This document shows, one piece after another, positions 1 to 5,908 of a stretch of 6,010 bases of DNA; positions within the stretch are counted from its first letter, which is position 1, and every line of letters starts with the position of its first letter. The position numbers and the translations under genes are program-made. The DNA is from JBKDZR01 sp047971485 (GTDB taxonomy: Bacteria; Pseudomonadota; Alphaproteobacteria; Rhodobacterales; Rhodobacteraceae), in the NCBI GenBank assembly GCA_047971485.1, contig JBKDZR010000071.1, positions 1 to 6,010 of the forward strand, in the 5' to 3' direction. Below the pieces are notes generated by a model. That model saw nothing but the letters and a program-made list of their open reading frames with translations. It was not told the origin of the DNA and ran no database searches.

Positions 1-886
1 TCACCGCCTCGGACAGCGCGCCGAGACGTTCGTCGACCATCACCCAGCTCATGTCGGCCTGGGTGATCATGCCCTTCATCACATCCATCTGCTCGGCCAT
101 CTGGTCGAGGATGGTGGCGACGACGCCCATCTCGGCGCCGTCACCATCGCCGCCGGCGACCCCGATGCGGGTGATCGAGGAAAGCCATTCCTCGAGCTCT
201 TGGTAAAAGCGGTTCTGGCCATGGCCGGCGAAAAGATCCAGCAAGCCCACGACCAGCGATCCGGCCAGACCCAGCAAGGACGAGGCAAAGGCCGTGCCCA
301 TGCCCCCCAGTTGGGTTTCCAACCCGGCGATCAGCCGGCCGAAAACCGCCGTCGAGCTTTCGCCATTCGTCGGTGCCAACGACCGGATCGTATCGACCAC
401 CGCGGGCACCGTCGTCGCCAGCCCATAGAATGTTCCCAGAAGGCCAAGAAAAATCAGCAGGTTGATCAGATAGCGCGTGATGTCCCGCCGCTCATCCAGC
501 CGCGTTGCCGCAGAATCGAGGATCGACCGCGCCGAGGCCGATCCGATCTGCATCCGCGCCTCACGCGATCGCAACAGCGCGGCCAGCGGCGCCAGCAGAC
601 GCGGCGGGCGGCGCAGATCGAACCCCGGGCGATTGCCAGCGAAGCCCTCGATCCAGCTGACGGATGAGATCAGCTGACCGACCTGCAGGAAACAGGCCAG
701 AACCCCGATGACAAACACCACCCCGATGGCCCCGTTCAGCCAGGGATTGGCCAGAAAGACCGGCGCCACCCGGGGATAGGCGACATAGGCCCCAGCCGCG
801 AACCCCGCCACAACGATCAGCATCAGCAGGATCTGCCGAACGGGCTGCGAAAACTGTGCCCTGACCTCGCGTTCCCTATACACCAT
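1..886 (-). CDS. MotA/TolQ/ExbB-type proton channel protein, 3' end outside window
   Basis: Reading leftward from an ATG at 886 gives 295 residues with no stop before the window edge. Likely role: inner-membrane proton-channel subunit that turns proton flow into mechanical work on a partner at the periplasmic or peptidoglycan side. Visible support: hydrophobic helices at about residues 17-37, 51-76, 142-160 and 196-218. The TolQ/ExbB-type core lies in the last two: GLLGTFYGL (148-156) with polar T152, and GMGTAFASSLLGLAGS (195-210) with T198. A basic/acidic cytoplasmic stretch (81-139) separates the helix pairs, and a charged Met-rich tail (250-295, DQMAEQMDVMKGM) follows. The start is chosen because a promoter-like pair lies just upstream (920-948) and no other ATG, GTG or TTG is in frame before the TAG stop. 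A weak AAAGGT lies 12 nt before the ATG. The partner, usually an ExbD-, MotB- or OmpA-like gene, would lie left of the window. Family certain; exact system unknown. Confidence 0.9.
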   Translation of the reverse strand, partial: MVYREREVRAQFSQPVRQILLMLIVVAGFAAGAYVAYPRVAPVFLANPWLNGAIGVVFVIGVLACFLQVGQLISSVSWIEGFAGNRPGFDLRRPPRLLAPLAALLRSREARMQIGSASARSILDSAATRLDERRDITRYLINLLIFLGLLGTFYGLATTVPAVVDTIRSLAPTNGESSTAVFGRLIAGLETQLGGMGTAFASSLLGLAGSLVVGLLDLFAGHGQNRFYQELEEWLSSITRIGVAGGDGDGAEMGVVATILDQMAEQMDVMKGMITQADMSWVMVDERLGALSEAV

Positions 887-919
887 CCACGCGTCCAGAC
901 CTTTGATGACCTGGGCGAA

Positions 920-948
920 AGCATAGGCAGGCTAGGACGGCATGCCAA
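920..948 (-). promoter_or_regulatory. Sigma70-like promoter for the ExbB-like gene
   Basis: On the minus strand TTGGCA (948-943) and TATGCT (925-920) are separated by exactly 17 nt, matching the -35 (5 of 6) and -10 (4 of 6) consensus. Transcription would begin near 913 and give a leader of about 27 nt before the ATG at 886. An 8-bp palindrome GGCATGCC (939-946) overlaps the -35 box and could be an operator, though one palindrome this short may be chance. Confidence 0.5.
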
Positions 949-977
949 GCCGCCAATCCTGTCAGGTCTGAACACCG

Positions 978-990
978 GCCCCTTCGGGGC
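978..990. repeat. Short GC hairpin
   Basis: GCCCC, a 3-nt loop and GGGGC form a perfect 5-bp stem; on the minus strand the loop is GAA. There is no following T-run on either strand, so it is not a convincing intrinsic terminator. It lies about 30 bp upstream of the -35 box of the leftward promoter. Confidence 0.3.
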
Positions 991-1325
991 GGAATAGACA
1001 GCGGTTTGGCACTCGGACAGCTTGGCCTGCGGATGACAACGGCGGGATTCGTCCGCAAAGCAGGCTATACGAACCATCAATCCGTACAGTCCTTGGCGCA
1101 ACAGTCACGCTTGCAGCATCAGGTTGACGTGTCGGGAAACCGCTGATGTACCCTGTCGCTGCCCTGAAAACACCGCGCAGCGTACAGGTCATGGCGGTTT
1201 ACACCAGGCCCTGCTTGACCCCGGCCCCACAAACCGGCGGCCCGCCCCCTTTCCAGCGGAGGATCCCGTGGTTTGGGGCTGGCTGTGTCATTGCCCCCCG
1301 TCCCCCGGCGCGATAAGCAGATCCC

Positions 1326-2417
1326 ATGCACGACCAGACCGTTCCCCCAGCCCCGACAGCCCCCGGCATCCTGTTCGTCGCCCCCCGGTTTCACACCAAC
1401 CTCTTCTTTGCCACCAAGGCACTGGTCGAGGCCGGCTATCGCGTTGCCGTCTTCGCCCAGATGAGCCAGCCGCCCGAGGATCACCGCTTCGTCACACCCC
1501 GGATCTTCCCGCGCGGCACCCCTTACCGGCCGGTGCGCGACGCCGTGCGCGCCTTTCGCCCCGATCTGGTCCTGTCACGCTGGACCCGGCCAGCCAGCTT
1601 CCACGTCGAACGCGCCGGGCGCTTTGGGAAGCTGAACATTTGGCACTATGACCTGCGCCCCCTGACCAGCCACCGGTCCTGGCTGAAACGGGCCGAATGG
1701 TGGGCCCAGGGGCTGCCGGCGCGGCGTGTCACCCCGAAACCGGGGCTGGACCGCAATGCCCCCGCCGAGCCCAGCGCCCGCTACCTGCCCTGGCCCGTGG
1801 CCGCCGAGCCGGGCCAGCCGCGGGGGCTGCGCGGCGACGGTCCCTTGCGGGTTCTCTGCGTCGGCAAGCTGATGCAACCACGCAAGAACCAGGACAAGCT
1901 GATCGCCGCCATGCGCGGGCTGCTTGATGACGAACGCGCCGTGCTGACCCTGGTGGGCGCAGTCGATGTCCAGGCCGCACGGGTCGATGCCGATCACTAC
2001 GCCACGCTAAAGGCGGCGGCCCAGGACTCCAAGGGGCGGATCACCCTGCTGGAAGATCTGCCCTATGCCGACATGCCTGCGCTCTATGCCCGCCATGATG
2101 TCTGCGTCCTGCCGGCACGGGGCGAACCCCTGGGCTTCGCCCCCCTTGAGGCCATGGCCTATGGTTGTGTCCCGGTGATCGGCACCGGCTGTGGGGCGGC
2201 AGGCTATCTGACCGACGGGGTGGATGGCTTTCGTGTCCGATCCGGCGATGTGCCGGCACTGTGTGATGTGCTGACCCGCCTGGCCAGCGATCCGGCCCTG
2301 GTCGAACGGGTCGGCCAGGCCGCCCGGCACCTGACGGAAACCGAACTGTCCCCGGCACGTTTCATCGACCGGATCGGGAATTTGATGGCGCAAAGCGGAC
2401 ACACACGTGGGACCTGA
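1326..2417 (+). CDS. Glycosyltransferase, GT4-like (GT-B fold)
   Basis: 363 residues, the usual length for a retaining GT-B enzyme. It probably transfers a sugar from a nucleotide-sugar donor to a cell-surface glycan or lipid at the cytoplasmic face; donor and acceptor cannot be read from sequence. The N-terminal acceptor half starts with a Rossmann-type strand and loop, GILFVAPRFHTN (14-25), then ALVEAGYRVAVFAQ (32-45). The C-terminal donor half starts at about residue 173 with LRVLCVGKLMQPRKNQDKLI (174-193), the usual strand-GK-x4-K segment. The diagnostic EX7E motif is present: E267 and E275 in GEPLGFAPLEAMAYGCVPVI (266-285). These match glycosyltransferase group 1. No signal peptide or membrane helix is seen. 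The ATG at 1326 is the first in-frame start that leaves the Rossmann strand intact, but the Shine-Dalgarno sequence is poor, so the start is less certain than the family. Gene 3 follows after 15 bp. Capsule or LPS work is a guess; no other polysaccharide gene is in view. Confidence 0.88.
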   Translation: MHDQTVPPAPTAPGILFVAPRFHTNLFFATKALVEAGYRVAVFAQMSQPPEDHRFVTPRIFPRGTPYRPVRDAVRAFRPDLVLSRWTRPASFHVERAGRFGKLNIWHYDLRPLTSHRSWLKRAEWWAQGLPARRVTPKPGLDRNAPAEPSARYLPWPVAAEPGQPRGLRGDGPLRVLCVGKLMQPRKNQDKLIAAMRGLLDDERAVLTLVGAVDVQAARVDADHYATLKAAAQDSKGRITLLEDLPYADMPALYARHDVCVLPARGEPLGFAPLEAMAYGCVPVIGTGCGAAGYLTDGVDGFRVRSGDVPALCDVLTRLASDPALVERVGQAARHLTETELSPARFIDRIGNLMAQSGHTRGT

Positions 2418-2432
2418 TCGCGGGACACCGGC

Positions 2433-3506
2433 ATGAGGGCCCACCGCGCGGGGATCGGCCCCCGGGCCCTGGCGACCTTTGGGCTGGGACTGGGGGGCGG
2501 GGCGGCCTTCTTCCTGCTCGATCTGCCCCTGCCCTGGGTTCTGGGCAGCCTGACCGCCACCGCCCTTGCCGCACAGTTCAGCCGTTTCCGCCCAACCATG
2601 CCGGAAAGCTGGCGCACCATCGCGCTAAGCGCGCTTGGCATCATGCTGGGCAGCGGCTTTACCCCCGAAACCATCGGCCGCGCCGGGGGCTGGTGGATCA
2701 GCCTGCTGGCAATGATCCTGCTCAGCGTGTTGTTCGCGCTGATGGCATATGGCGTCTTTACCCGCTGGGGACGGATGGATCGAACCACGGCACTGTTTGC
2801 GGCCATGCCCGGCGGACTGTCCGTCGCCGCGATGCTGGCCGAGGACTATCGGTCGGAAACCAACCGGGTGGTCCTGTGCCACACCGCACGACTGGTGGTG
2901 CTGTTGATCTGCGCGCCGCTGATCATCCAGGCCATCTCGGGTATCGACCTGGCCGATGCCAGCCGCGCCGCATTCGACCAGGCCGACCCCGTCGATCCCC
3001 TGCGCCATGGCAGCCTGATCGTGGTTGGTGTGCTCAGTTGGGGGGCGGCCCGCTGGATCCGCTTTCCCTCGGCCACGCTGATGATGCCCCTCTTCGCCTC
3101 AGCCGCCCTGCATGCAACCGGGATCCTGACAGTGCATGTGCCCCCGGTCCTGTCCAGCGCCGCGCAGGTTGCCATCGGGGCCGGCCTGGGCGGCCGGTTC
3201 GCCGCCTATACCCTGCGTCAGATCTGGCGCGACGGTTGGCTGGCGGCGGCAATGGCGCTGGTCATGGCGGCGGGATCGGTGCTGGCGGCCGGGCTGGTGG
3301 CCCCCTATGCCGGGGCCTCGGTGGCGGCGCTGTTCCTGGCCTATCTGCCCGGCGGCGCGCCGGAACTGGGCGTTGTGGCCCTGGCCCTGGCAATCGACCC
3401 GGCGATGGTCGCCGCCCACCAGGTGCTGCGCGTATTGCTGATTGCCGGGGGAATGCCGCTTATCGCACCGCTGCTTGGCCTGCATCCACCCGAGCGTGGG
3501 GATTAG
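2433..3506 (+). CDS. AbrB-family polytopic membrane protein (PF05145-type)
   Basis: 357 residues, almost wholly hydrophobic, about 9-10 membrane segments. This is the Gram-negative membrane AbrB family (often labelled 'ammonia monooxygenase' or regulator of aidB), unrelated to the DNA-binding AbrB of Bacillus. True function is not established; a transport role is plausible. Family marks: LPLPWVLGSLTATA (31-44), AMPGGLSVAAMLAED (124-138) and AYLPGGAPELGVVALALA (303-320) followed by MVAAHQVLRVLL (325-336). The protein is an internal duplication. PGG 126-128 matches PGG 306-308, and LGSGF (72-76) matches LGGRF (252-256), both at an offset of exactly 180 residues. The ATG at 2433 sits 15 bp after the glycosyltransferase stop, with GGGA about 8 nt upstream, so the two genes are probably one transcript. 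Nothing links their functions beyond position. Stop TAG at 3504-3506. Confidence 0.9.
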   Translation: MRAHRAGIGPRALATFGLGLGGGAAFFLLDLPLPWVLGSLTATALAAQFSRFRPTMPESWRTIALSALGIMLGSGFTPETIGRAGGWWISLLAMILLSVLFALMAYGVFTRWGRMDRTTALFAAMPGGLSVAAMLAEDYRSETNRVVLCHTARLVVLLICAPLIIQAISGIDLADASRAAFDQADPVDPLRHGSLIVVGVLSWGAARWIRFPSATLMMPLFASAALHATGILTVHVPPVLSSAAQVAIGAGLGGRFAAYTLRQIWRDGWLAAAMALVMAAGSVLAAGLVAPYAGASVAALFLAYLPGGAPELGVVALALAIDPAMVAAHQVLRVLLIAGGMPLIAPLLGLHPPERGD

Positions 3507-3512
3507 AGCGCC

Positions 3513-3528
3513 CCGGGTACATTCCCGG
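3513..3528 (+). terminator. Weak terminator-like hairpin after AbrB gene
   Basis: CCGGG, 6-nt loop, CCCGG starts 7 bp after the TAG stop of the AbrB-family gene. The position suits a transcript end, but the stem is only 5 bp and no T-run follows, so termination would need Rho or other hairpins. Confidence 0.3.
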
Positions 3529-3693
3529 TCGTGCAACACGCCCTAACCATTTGATAACGAATGCTCACGGACCCCAAGACCGGGACCCACTTTGGGCAAC
3601 ATGCCCTGGTGTTCGAATTCGCATCATGGCGGATGACTCGCGCAACGCGCCAACCTGCAACTTGGCGAAATTCCCTGAAGGACACCTTGTAAT

Positions 3694-3711
3694 GCAGGAA
3701 GAAGAACCTGC
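3694..3711 (-). terminator. Weak terminator-like hairpin after HbpS-like gene
   Basis: Read on the minus strand, GCAGG, loop TTCTTCTT and CCTGC begin 11 bp after the TGA stop of the HbpS-like gene. A second perfect 6-bp stem (3648-3667) lies further downstream. Neither has a T-run. Candidate 3' end for the four-gene operon. Confidence 0.3.
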
Positions 3712-3722
3712 CTGATGTATCA

Positions 3723-4262
3723 TCAGCCCCGAAAGCTGCTGGCGATCGCTGCCGCAATTGCCTGATCGTTGTCCCCGGACGATCCACTGACGCCAACTGC
3801 GCCGATGACCTCGCCATCGTGCAGAACCGGCATCCCGCCCTGCAGGGGCAGGATGCCCGGCACCGTTACCATCGACGGGCTACCCGCGTTGATCATGTCC
3901 TCGAAACGCTTGGACGGGGATTTCAGGAACGCAGCCGTGCGCGCCTTGCCAATGGCGACATCAACGGTCACGATCCCGGCGCCGTCCATCCGGGCAGAAG
4001 ACAGCAGATTGCCTGCGCGATCAACCACGGCAAGGGCAAGCCGCATGTCGTTGTCTTGCGCCTGCGCCACACCCTGCGCAGTCAGCCGTTGGGCCGCTGC
4101 GAAGGAAAGCTCGGGCACGATGTTGACTTGCGGGCCCTGCACGGTTTCCTGCCCGCTTGTCGGGACGTCCTGGGCAACAGATTCATGCGCCAAAAGTGTT
4201 GCGCCAATCGCCACCACGCCGCTTTGGGCGGTTTTGCGCAAGGTTTCAAGCATCTGTTTCAT
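3723..4262 (-). CDS. Secreted GlcG/HbpS-family protein
   Basis: 179 residues from the ATG at 4262. The family (PF03928) includes HbpS of Streptomyces, a haem-binding extracellular sensor protein, and GlcG of glycolate loci; the ligand here is unknown. Residues 1-30 form an export signal: basic start with KQ and RK, hydrophobic stretch GVVAIGATLLA (15-25) and an A-x-A-like site SVA before QD (28-32). After a polar linker (31-50) comes the GlcG fold: SFAAAQRLTAQGVAQA (53-68), LALAVVDRAGNLLSSARMDG (75-94), the IGKARTAAFLKSPS helix (104-117), VPGILPLQGGMPVL (134-147) and GEVIGAVGVSGSSGDND (150-166), all typical in order. The start is fixed by a strong GGAAAGG 7 nt upstream and by the signal peptide. 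An earlier in-frame ATG at 4349 would add 29 residues, overlap the preceding gene and hide the signal, so it is rejected. Last gene of the operon, 61 bp after DUF3500. Confidence 0.92.
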   Translation of the reverse strand: MKQMLETLRKTAQSGVVAIGATLLAHESVAQDVPTSGQETVQGPQVNIVPELSFAAAQRLTAQGVAQAQDNDMRLALAVVDRAGNLLSSARMDGAGIVTVDVAIGKARTAAFLKSPSKRFEDMINAGSPSMVTVPGILPLQGGMPVLHDGEVIGAVGVSGSSGDNDQAIAAAIASSFRG

Positions 4263-4269
4263 ATCCGTA

Positions 4270-4276
4270 CCTTTCC
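4270..4276 (-). promoter_or_regulatory. Ribosome binding site deciding the HbpS-like start
   Basis: GGAAAGG on the minus strand, 7 nt before the ATG at 4262. It favours that start over the upstream in-frame ATG at 4349. Confidence 0.75.
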
Positions 4277-4298
4277 GTGGATGGGCAATTTTTCCGGC

Positions 4299-4330
4299 CG
4301 CAGGACACCCCTGCGCCGTTTCGTTAACGG
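4299..4330. repeat. Two adjacent hairpins between DUF3500 and HbpS-like genes
   Basis: CGCAGG (4299-4304) pairs with CCTGCG (4310-4315) across a 5-nt loop, and CCGTT (4316-4320) pairs with AACGG (4326-4330) across a 5-nt loop. The second includes the DUF3500 stop codon. On the transcribed minus strand no U-run follows, so they are unlikely to terminate transcription. They could protect the 3' end of the upstream message or set unequal expression of the two secreted proteins. Short stems, so moderate to low confidence. Confidence 0.35.
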
Positions 4331-5391
4331 CCCAGCCATGCCGCGCCATAGTCGTTTTCCGGGTCGCGATAGATGTTGTGGGCGTGATCGGTCAGATCGC
4401 CACCCAGCCGTTGCGGGGCGTATTCCAGCACCACGGCCGGGCCCGTGACGCGGAAATAGGCGCCGCCCGGCGGATCCTGCGGCCCCCACCAGCCGAAATA
4501 AGTCGCGTCCAGGCTGGCGCGGATTTGGGCCATCTTGGCGGCGAAATCATCAGCATTCAGGACCCCAAGGCGGGTCTCGATCAGCCTGATCAACAGCCCT
4601 TTCTGCGCGGTTGTCAGATCGCTGCCCCTGATGCCCTGCGCGGGCGCGCTTTGGCCGAATGTTCCGGGGCCAAGAACAAGCCGGCGATAAGATGCGGACT
4701 GCACCGCGATTTGCTTCTGGGCGGGCGTCAGGGCGTTCAGCAGAGCCGCAGCAGCGGCGGTTTCCTCGGCCGTGATATAAACCGCCTTCCCCCCGTCATT
4801 GATGTGCAGCGGATGACCACCGGTCAGCATCGGGGAAAAGCTGACATCGGGGCCGATGACCGTCACATTCAGGGCAAGGTGCTGCCCTCCGAACTGGAAC
4901 ATCCATGGCGCGCTGGTCGAGGGCGCGCCCAGGAACGAGACGAAATAAAGCCCCGAATCCGAGCGCCCCAACTGATCCGCCGACAAAAGCTGCCAGCGGA
5001 TAGTCTGCATGCCCTTTTCGCTGAACGCCGCCGCCAGCAGCGCATCCAGCGCCGCCAGTTGCGTCCGGTTCAGATCGCGCCGCGCAAGCCCATGCCGGGG
5101 CACGGATTGATGTGGCAGGTTCGTCCAATGCGACCGCTGGGCGTGATCATCGAAGGCGAAACTGACCTTTGCGCGCTGATCCGGCGACAGGCTGGCCAGA
5201 AAGTGCTGCGCCGCTGCGGTGATGACCTGCGATTGCGCATCTGCCGGAGGCAGGTTGTAGCTGTCCTGCAGCGCGATGACGGCGGGGGGATAGCGATAGT
5301 CCTGCGCCCCAAGCTTGCCATCGGGCATACAGGCCCCGGCGCACAGACCTGCAAACAGCGCCACAAAACGCCCCGGAATGATCTTGGCCAT
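4324..5391 (-). CDS. DUF3500-family exported protein, probable lipoprotein or secreted
   Basis: 355 residues. I recognise the DUF3500 family (PF12006-type); no biochemical role is established. N-terminus: KIIPGRFVALFAGLCAGAC (3-21), an export signal; C21 could be a lipid-modified cysteine, but AGAC is an imperfect lipobox, so cleavage by signal peptidase I elsewhere is possible. Family marks in order: helix QVITAAAQHFLASLSPDQR (55-73); VSFAFDDHAQRSHWTNLP (76-93); GLARRDLNRTQLAALDALLA (101-120); LYFVSFLGAPSTSAPWMFQF (148-167) running into GQHLALNVTV (169-178); and the C-terminal DHAHNIYRDPENDYG (335-349), a strong DUF3500 signature. Conserved-looking H88-W89, H171, H336 and H338 could form a metal or cofactor site (inference). 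AAAGGA 7 nt before the ATG supports the start. 25 bp after the b561 gene, same strand. Confidence 0.9.
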   Translation of the reverse strand: MAKIIPGRFVALFAGLCAGACMPDGKLGAQDYRYPPAVIALQDSYNLPPADAQSQVITAAAQHFLASLSPDQRAKVSFAFDDHAQRSHWTNLPHQSVPRHGLARRDLNRTQLAALDALLAAAFSEKGMQTIRWQLLSADQLGRSDSGLYFVSFLGAPSTSAPWMFQFGGQHLALNVTVIGPDVSFSPMLTGGHPLHINDGGKAVYITAEETAAAAALLNALTPAQKQIAVQSASYRRLVLGPGTFGQSAPAQGIRGSDLTTAQKGLLIRLIETRLGVLNADDFAAKMAQIRASLDATYFGWWGPQDPPGGAYFRVTGPAVVLEYAPQRLGGDLTDHAHNIYRDPENDYGAAWLGR

Positions 5392-5398
5392 GCCGTGT

Positions 5399-5404
5399 TC
5401 CTTT
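5399..5404 (-). promoter_or_regulatory. Ribosome binding site of the DUF3500 gene
   Basis: AAAGGA on the minus strand, 7 nt before the ATG at 5391, inside the 25-bp gap after the b561 stop. It confirms the start that carries the export signal. Confidence 0.65.
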
Positions 5405-5416
5405 CGTTGCGCACGC

Positions 5417-5908
5417 TCAGACGATGCGGCGGATCAGGTTGTCTTTCAGGATGAACTGATGCGCCAGCGCGCCCGCCACATGCAGCGCGATCACCGCCAG
5501 CAAGGCTGAGGTCAGCACACCGTGCACCTCGCCCATACCGCCAAGCGCCCCGAACCACGCGATCAGGCCGCTGATCGGCAGGGCCAGCAGCAGGATGTAA
5601 AGCAGCATATGCGCGCCATGGGCCAGACGCGCCAGCATCGGGTGTTGGCCTTCGGGCAGCGCCGGGGCGCCATGGCGCAGCCGCAGCGCAAGACGCGCCA
5701 GCGAGGCCAGCAGGATCGCCACGCCGATCACGATATGGCCGATCATCGTCACGTCATATCCGGCCACGCCGTCGCGCAGCAGCATGTTGAAGGTCCGACC
5801 AACGCCATCGAACAGCAAGTATTGCGCGGCAATCAGAAAGACGACCGCCCAGTGCAGAGCCTTTTGCGCGATGCTGTAACCTGCGGGGGATGTGCCTGAG
5901 TGTGTCAT
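5417..5908 (-). CDS. Cytochrome b561-type membrane protein
   Basis: 163 residues, close to E. coli CybB (about 176). Bacterial b561 proteins are four-helix, di-haem b inner-membrane proteins that oxidise quinol or exchange electrons with periplasmic partners. Here four hydrophobic spans lie at about 18-33, 55-75, 99-118 and 131-152. Typical marks: YSIAQKALHWAVVFLIAAQY (11-30), with haem-ligand candidate H19 at the start of helix 1; IGHIVIGVAILLASLARLAL (56-75) with H58; LARLAHGAHMLLYILLLALP (92-111) with H97 and H100; HVAGALAHQFILKDNLIRRI (143-162) with H143 and H150. This gives enough histidines for two haems; which pair is inferred, not shown. The ATG overlaps the stop of the RND gene (ATGA), and the Shine-Dalgarno is weak (AAAGAGA, 7 nt), so translation is likely coupled. 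The next gene (DUF3500) starts 25 bp later. An electron-transfer partner among neighbours is plausible. Confidence 0.92.
   Translation of the reverse strand: MTHSGTSPAGYSIAQKALHWAVVFLIAAQYLLFDGVGRTFNMLLRDGVAGYDVTMIGHIVIGVAILLASLARLALRLRHGAPALPEGQHPMLARLAHGAHMLLYILLLALPISGLIAWFGALGGMGEVHGVLTSALLAVIALHVAGALAHQFILKDNLIRRIV

Larger units (their letters stand above)
887..1325. other. Divergent intergenic region, 439 bp
   Basis: Lies between the leftward ExbB-like gene and the rightward glycosyltransferase. It should hold both promoters. The leftward one is visible at 920-948. For the rightward gene only a weak candidate is seen: TTGACG at 1124-1129, 17 nt from TGTACC at 1147-1152, which would leave a leader of about 165 nt. 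No tRNA-like T-loop or other RNA gene was recognised. Open frames that cross the region give arginine-, proline- and cysteine-rich translations with no family resemblance and are best treated as noncoding. The size is large for such compact surroundings. Confidence 0.6.
3507..3722. other. Convergent intergenic region with short hairpins
   Basis: Separates the rightward AbrB gene from the leftward four-gene cluster, so it must end transcription from both sides. Four perfect GC-rich stems are visible: 3513-3528 (5 bp, 6-nt loop), 3594-3606 (GGGCA/TGCCC, 3-nt loop), 3648-3667 (CGCCAA/TTGGCG, 8-nt loop) and 3694-3711 (GCAGG/CCTGC, 8-nt purine-rich loop on plus). None is followed by a T-run. It is somewhat richer in A/T than the genes. 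No coding sequence is supported. Confidence 0.6.

Noticed and set aside
200..667. 155-codon plus-strand frame inside the ExbB-like gene
   Set aside because: It is antisense to the ExbB-like coding frame, rich in Arg and Gln, and without any family signal.
823..1101. 92-codon minus-strand frame upstream of the ExbB-like start
   Set aside because: It runs into the ExbB-like gene in the wrong frame and across its promoter; no domain is recognised.
1124..1152. TTGACG with 17-nt spacing to TGTACC as promoter of the glycosyltransferase
   Set aside because: The -10 box matches only 3 of 6 consensus bases and the leader would be about 165 nt, so it is mentioned but not called as a feature.
1124..1651. 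175-codon plus-strand frame starting in the intergenic region
   Set aside because: It overlaps the glycosyltransferase in a different frame, and the translation is Pro/Arg-rich with no motif.
2693..3715. 340-codon plus-strand frame overlapping most of the AbrB-family gene
   Set aside because: It is a frame-shifted shadow of a gene with definite AbrB motifs; the translation is Gly/Arg/Pro-rich and featureless.
3626..3715. Possible 29-residue peptide ending in QEEEPA
   Set aside because: It is the tail of the shadow frame from the AbrB gene. No Shine-Dalgarno precedes its ATG, and no family is recognised. An even shorter start at 3692 has an AAGGA but would encode only 7 residues.
3503..3817. 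104-codon minus-strand frame over the convergent intergenic region
   Set aside because: It begins inside the HbpS-like gene in another frame and has no homology-like character; its region is better explained as noncoding.
4263..4349. 29-residue N-terminal extension of the HbpS-like protein from the ATG at 4349
   Set aside because: It overlaps the DUF3500 gene, would place the export signal internally, and lacks the strong ribosome binding site seen for the ATG at 4262.
3769..5454. 561-codon open frame on the plus strand across the HbpS-like and DUF3500 genes
   Set aside because: It is antisense to two genes with clear family motifs and ribosome binding sites. Its translation has no recognisable domain and resembles a GC-rich shadow frame.
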